A DNA stretch of 50,556 nt, from assembly GCF_016786355.1 (NCBI RefSeq), contig NZ_JADWYX010000065.1:1-50556 (forward strand), written 5' to 3'. Position numbers and translations under genes: made by a program. Shown here in pieces: positions 49,895 to 50,556 of the stretch. The notes beneath the pieces are model-generated. The model saw only the letters and a list, made by a program, of their open reading frames with translations. It made no database searches and was not told the DNA's origin. Each line of letters begins with the position of its first letter. Position 1 is the first letter of the stretch. The DNA is from Frankia sp. AgB1.9. Its GTDB lineage: Bacteria; Actinomycetota; Actinomycetes; Frankiales; Frankiaceae.

Positions 49895-50323
49895 AGCAGC
49901 AGGTCTGGTGTCGGCTGGCGCCGCCCTCGCCGGGTGGGGGGAAGACTCGGCAAGGGCGGCGCCGCCTGGCCGGCCCGGATCCGGGGGGGACCGGTCGGGC
50001 CGCCGCCGGGCCGAGGGGGATCGGCCGGCGGTTCGTCCGGAGGCGCCAGGTCGAGGGCGGGAGGGGGAAGCCCTAGGCGGCGCCGACGGACGAGCTTGGG
50101 GGGGGGGGCCCGGGGGCCGCCCGGGGGGGGGGTGCGCGGGAGCGGGCGGCGCGGCCCCCGCCGCGGGGCGCCCGCGGCGGGGGGGGGGGGGCCGGGCCGG
50201 GGGCCGGCCCCGGTTGGAGGTAAGCAGGAGCCGGCTGCGACGGCACCGGCGAGCCGGTAGTCACGCAGCCAGCACGATGGATCGCGGCGTCGCCAGGTAG
50301 ACCGGGGCGCCAGGACAGGACCC
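49895..50323. other. G-homopolymer-rich, probably low-quality stretch
   Basis: From about 49935, and most strongly at 50097-50210, the sequence consists of runs of 8-14 G with short C blocks. Every frame reads as Gly/Pro/Arg low complexity. No gene is supported; base-calling or assembly error is likely. Confidence 0.6.
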
Positions 50324-50556
50324 ATGACCGACCTGGCCCGCGACAGCAGGAGATCGTCAGGGCGCTTCGCGCGGAGTCAGGCCGCGTCGCGCTGGTCCGA
50401 GGGTGAGTTCGCCGGGACGAGCCCGGTGGAAGACGGCCTACCGCCCGCCGGGGCGGCCGCGCGGATTTCCGCTTGGCCGGCCACCACGACGGGTGTTTCG
50501 TCAGCCGGTTCGCCAAGCCCGCGCGGCCGCCGCCGCTCGGGCCGGGCTGCCACCCC
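50324..50556 (+). CDS. Possible 5' part of a gene cut by the window end
   Basis: An ATG at 50324, 4 nt after AGGACAGGA, opens a frame that runs without stop to the last base (about 77 codons). The product (MTDLARDSRRSSGRFARSQA, then SEGEFAGTSPVEDGLPPAGAAARI) is polar and low in complexity, perhaps a disordered N-terminus. No domain is visible, and high GC makes chance open frames common. Confidence 0.3.
   Translation, partial: MTDLARDSRRSSGRFARSQAASRWSEGEFAGTSPVEDGLPPAGAAARISAWPATTTGVSSAGSPSPRGRRRSGRAAT

Overview
The window is high-GC actinobacterial DNA, roughly 70% G+C by eye with GTG starts common. The gene neighbourhoods (dnaX-ybaB-recR beside the SRP RNA and tRNA-Ser, ask/asd, the tadA partner gene, murT-gatD) and the long Pro/Ala-rich extensions point to an actinomycete. 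My best guess is Frankia or a close relative, inferred from style and gene content rather than from any search.

Layout. 1-5.2 kb: a frameshifted NYN-domain gene, an unrecognised 400-aa protein, an HhH-GPD repair protein, a 48-aa membrane protein, a DUF2599-like lipoprotein and an Ogt-type alkyl-DNA transferase. 5.2-13.6 kb: a DHA2 efflux pump coupled to a MarR regulator, a glutamine amidotransferase-like protein, a BlaI/M56 peptidase pair, a CPBP membrane protease and a CYTH-CHAD protein. 14-21.3 kb: cold-shock protein, aspartate pathway genes (ask, asd), and an ABC exporter with a DesK/DesR-like two-component system. 21.7-25.1 kb: TerD, an alcohol dehydrogenase, a YdjM-like membrane protein and an unknown protein. 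25.2-30.1 kb: recR-ybaB-dnaX, SRP RNA, tRNA-Ser(GGA). 30.2-35.2 kb: lipoprotein, divergent doxX/hxlR, a 29-aa membrane peptide, a PLP decarboxylase and an NmrA-like protein. 35.9-38.8 kb: a three-gene redox operon (ferric-reductase-like membrane protein, Pro-rich ferredoxin, ferredoxin reductase).

38.97-44.16 kb is a 5.1-kb integrated element in tRNA-Ser(CGA), bounded by a 51-bp perfect direct repeat. It carries an integrase, an excisionase-like protein, a decayed RepSA-like gene, a truncated regulator coupled to a CutA-like gene, an A+T-richer orphan gene, and scraps of a C5 DNA methyltransferase and a transposase. It looks like a shrunken actinomycete integrative element (AICE) that still holds intact cargo. 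After it come tadA and its partner, then murT-gatD (lipid II amidation), a hydrolase-like protein lacking the usual nucleophile, and a poor-quality G-homopolymer stretch near the window end.

The main signal not explained by genes is a dispersed family of 75-85-bp intergenic palindromes in two related types. Whole or partial copies lie near 2.96, 4.93, 5.0, 25.1, 29.5, 29.7, 29.85, 44.3, 44.4 and 44.5 kb. At 29.5-29.9 kb one type appears to split the other.
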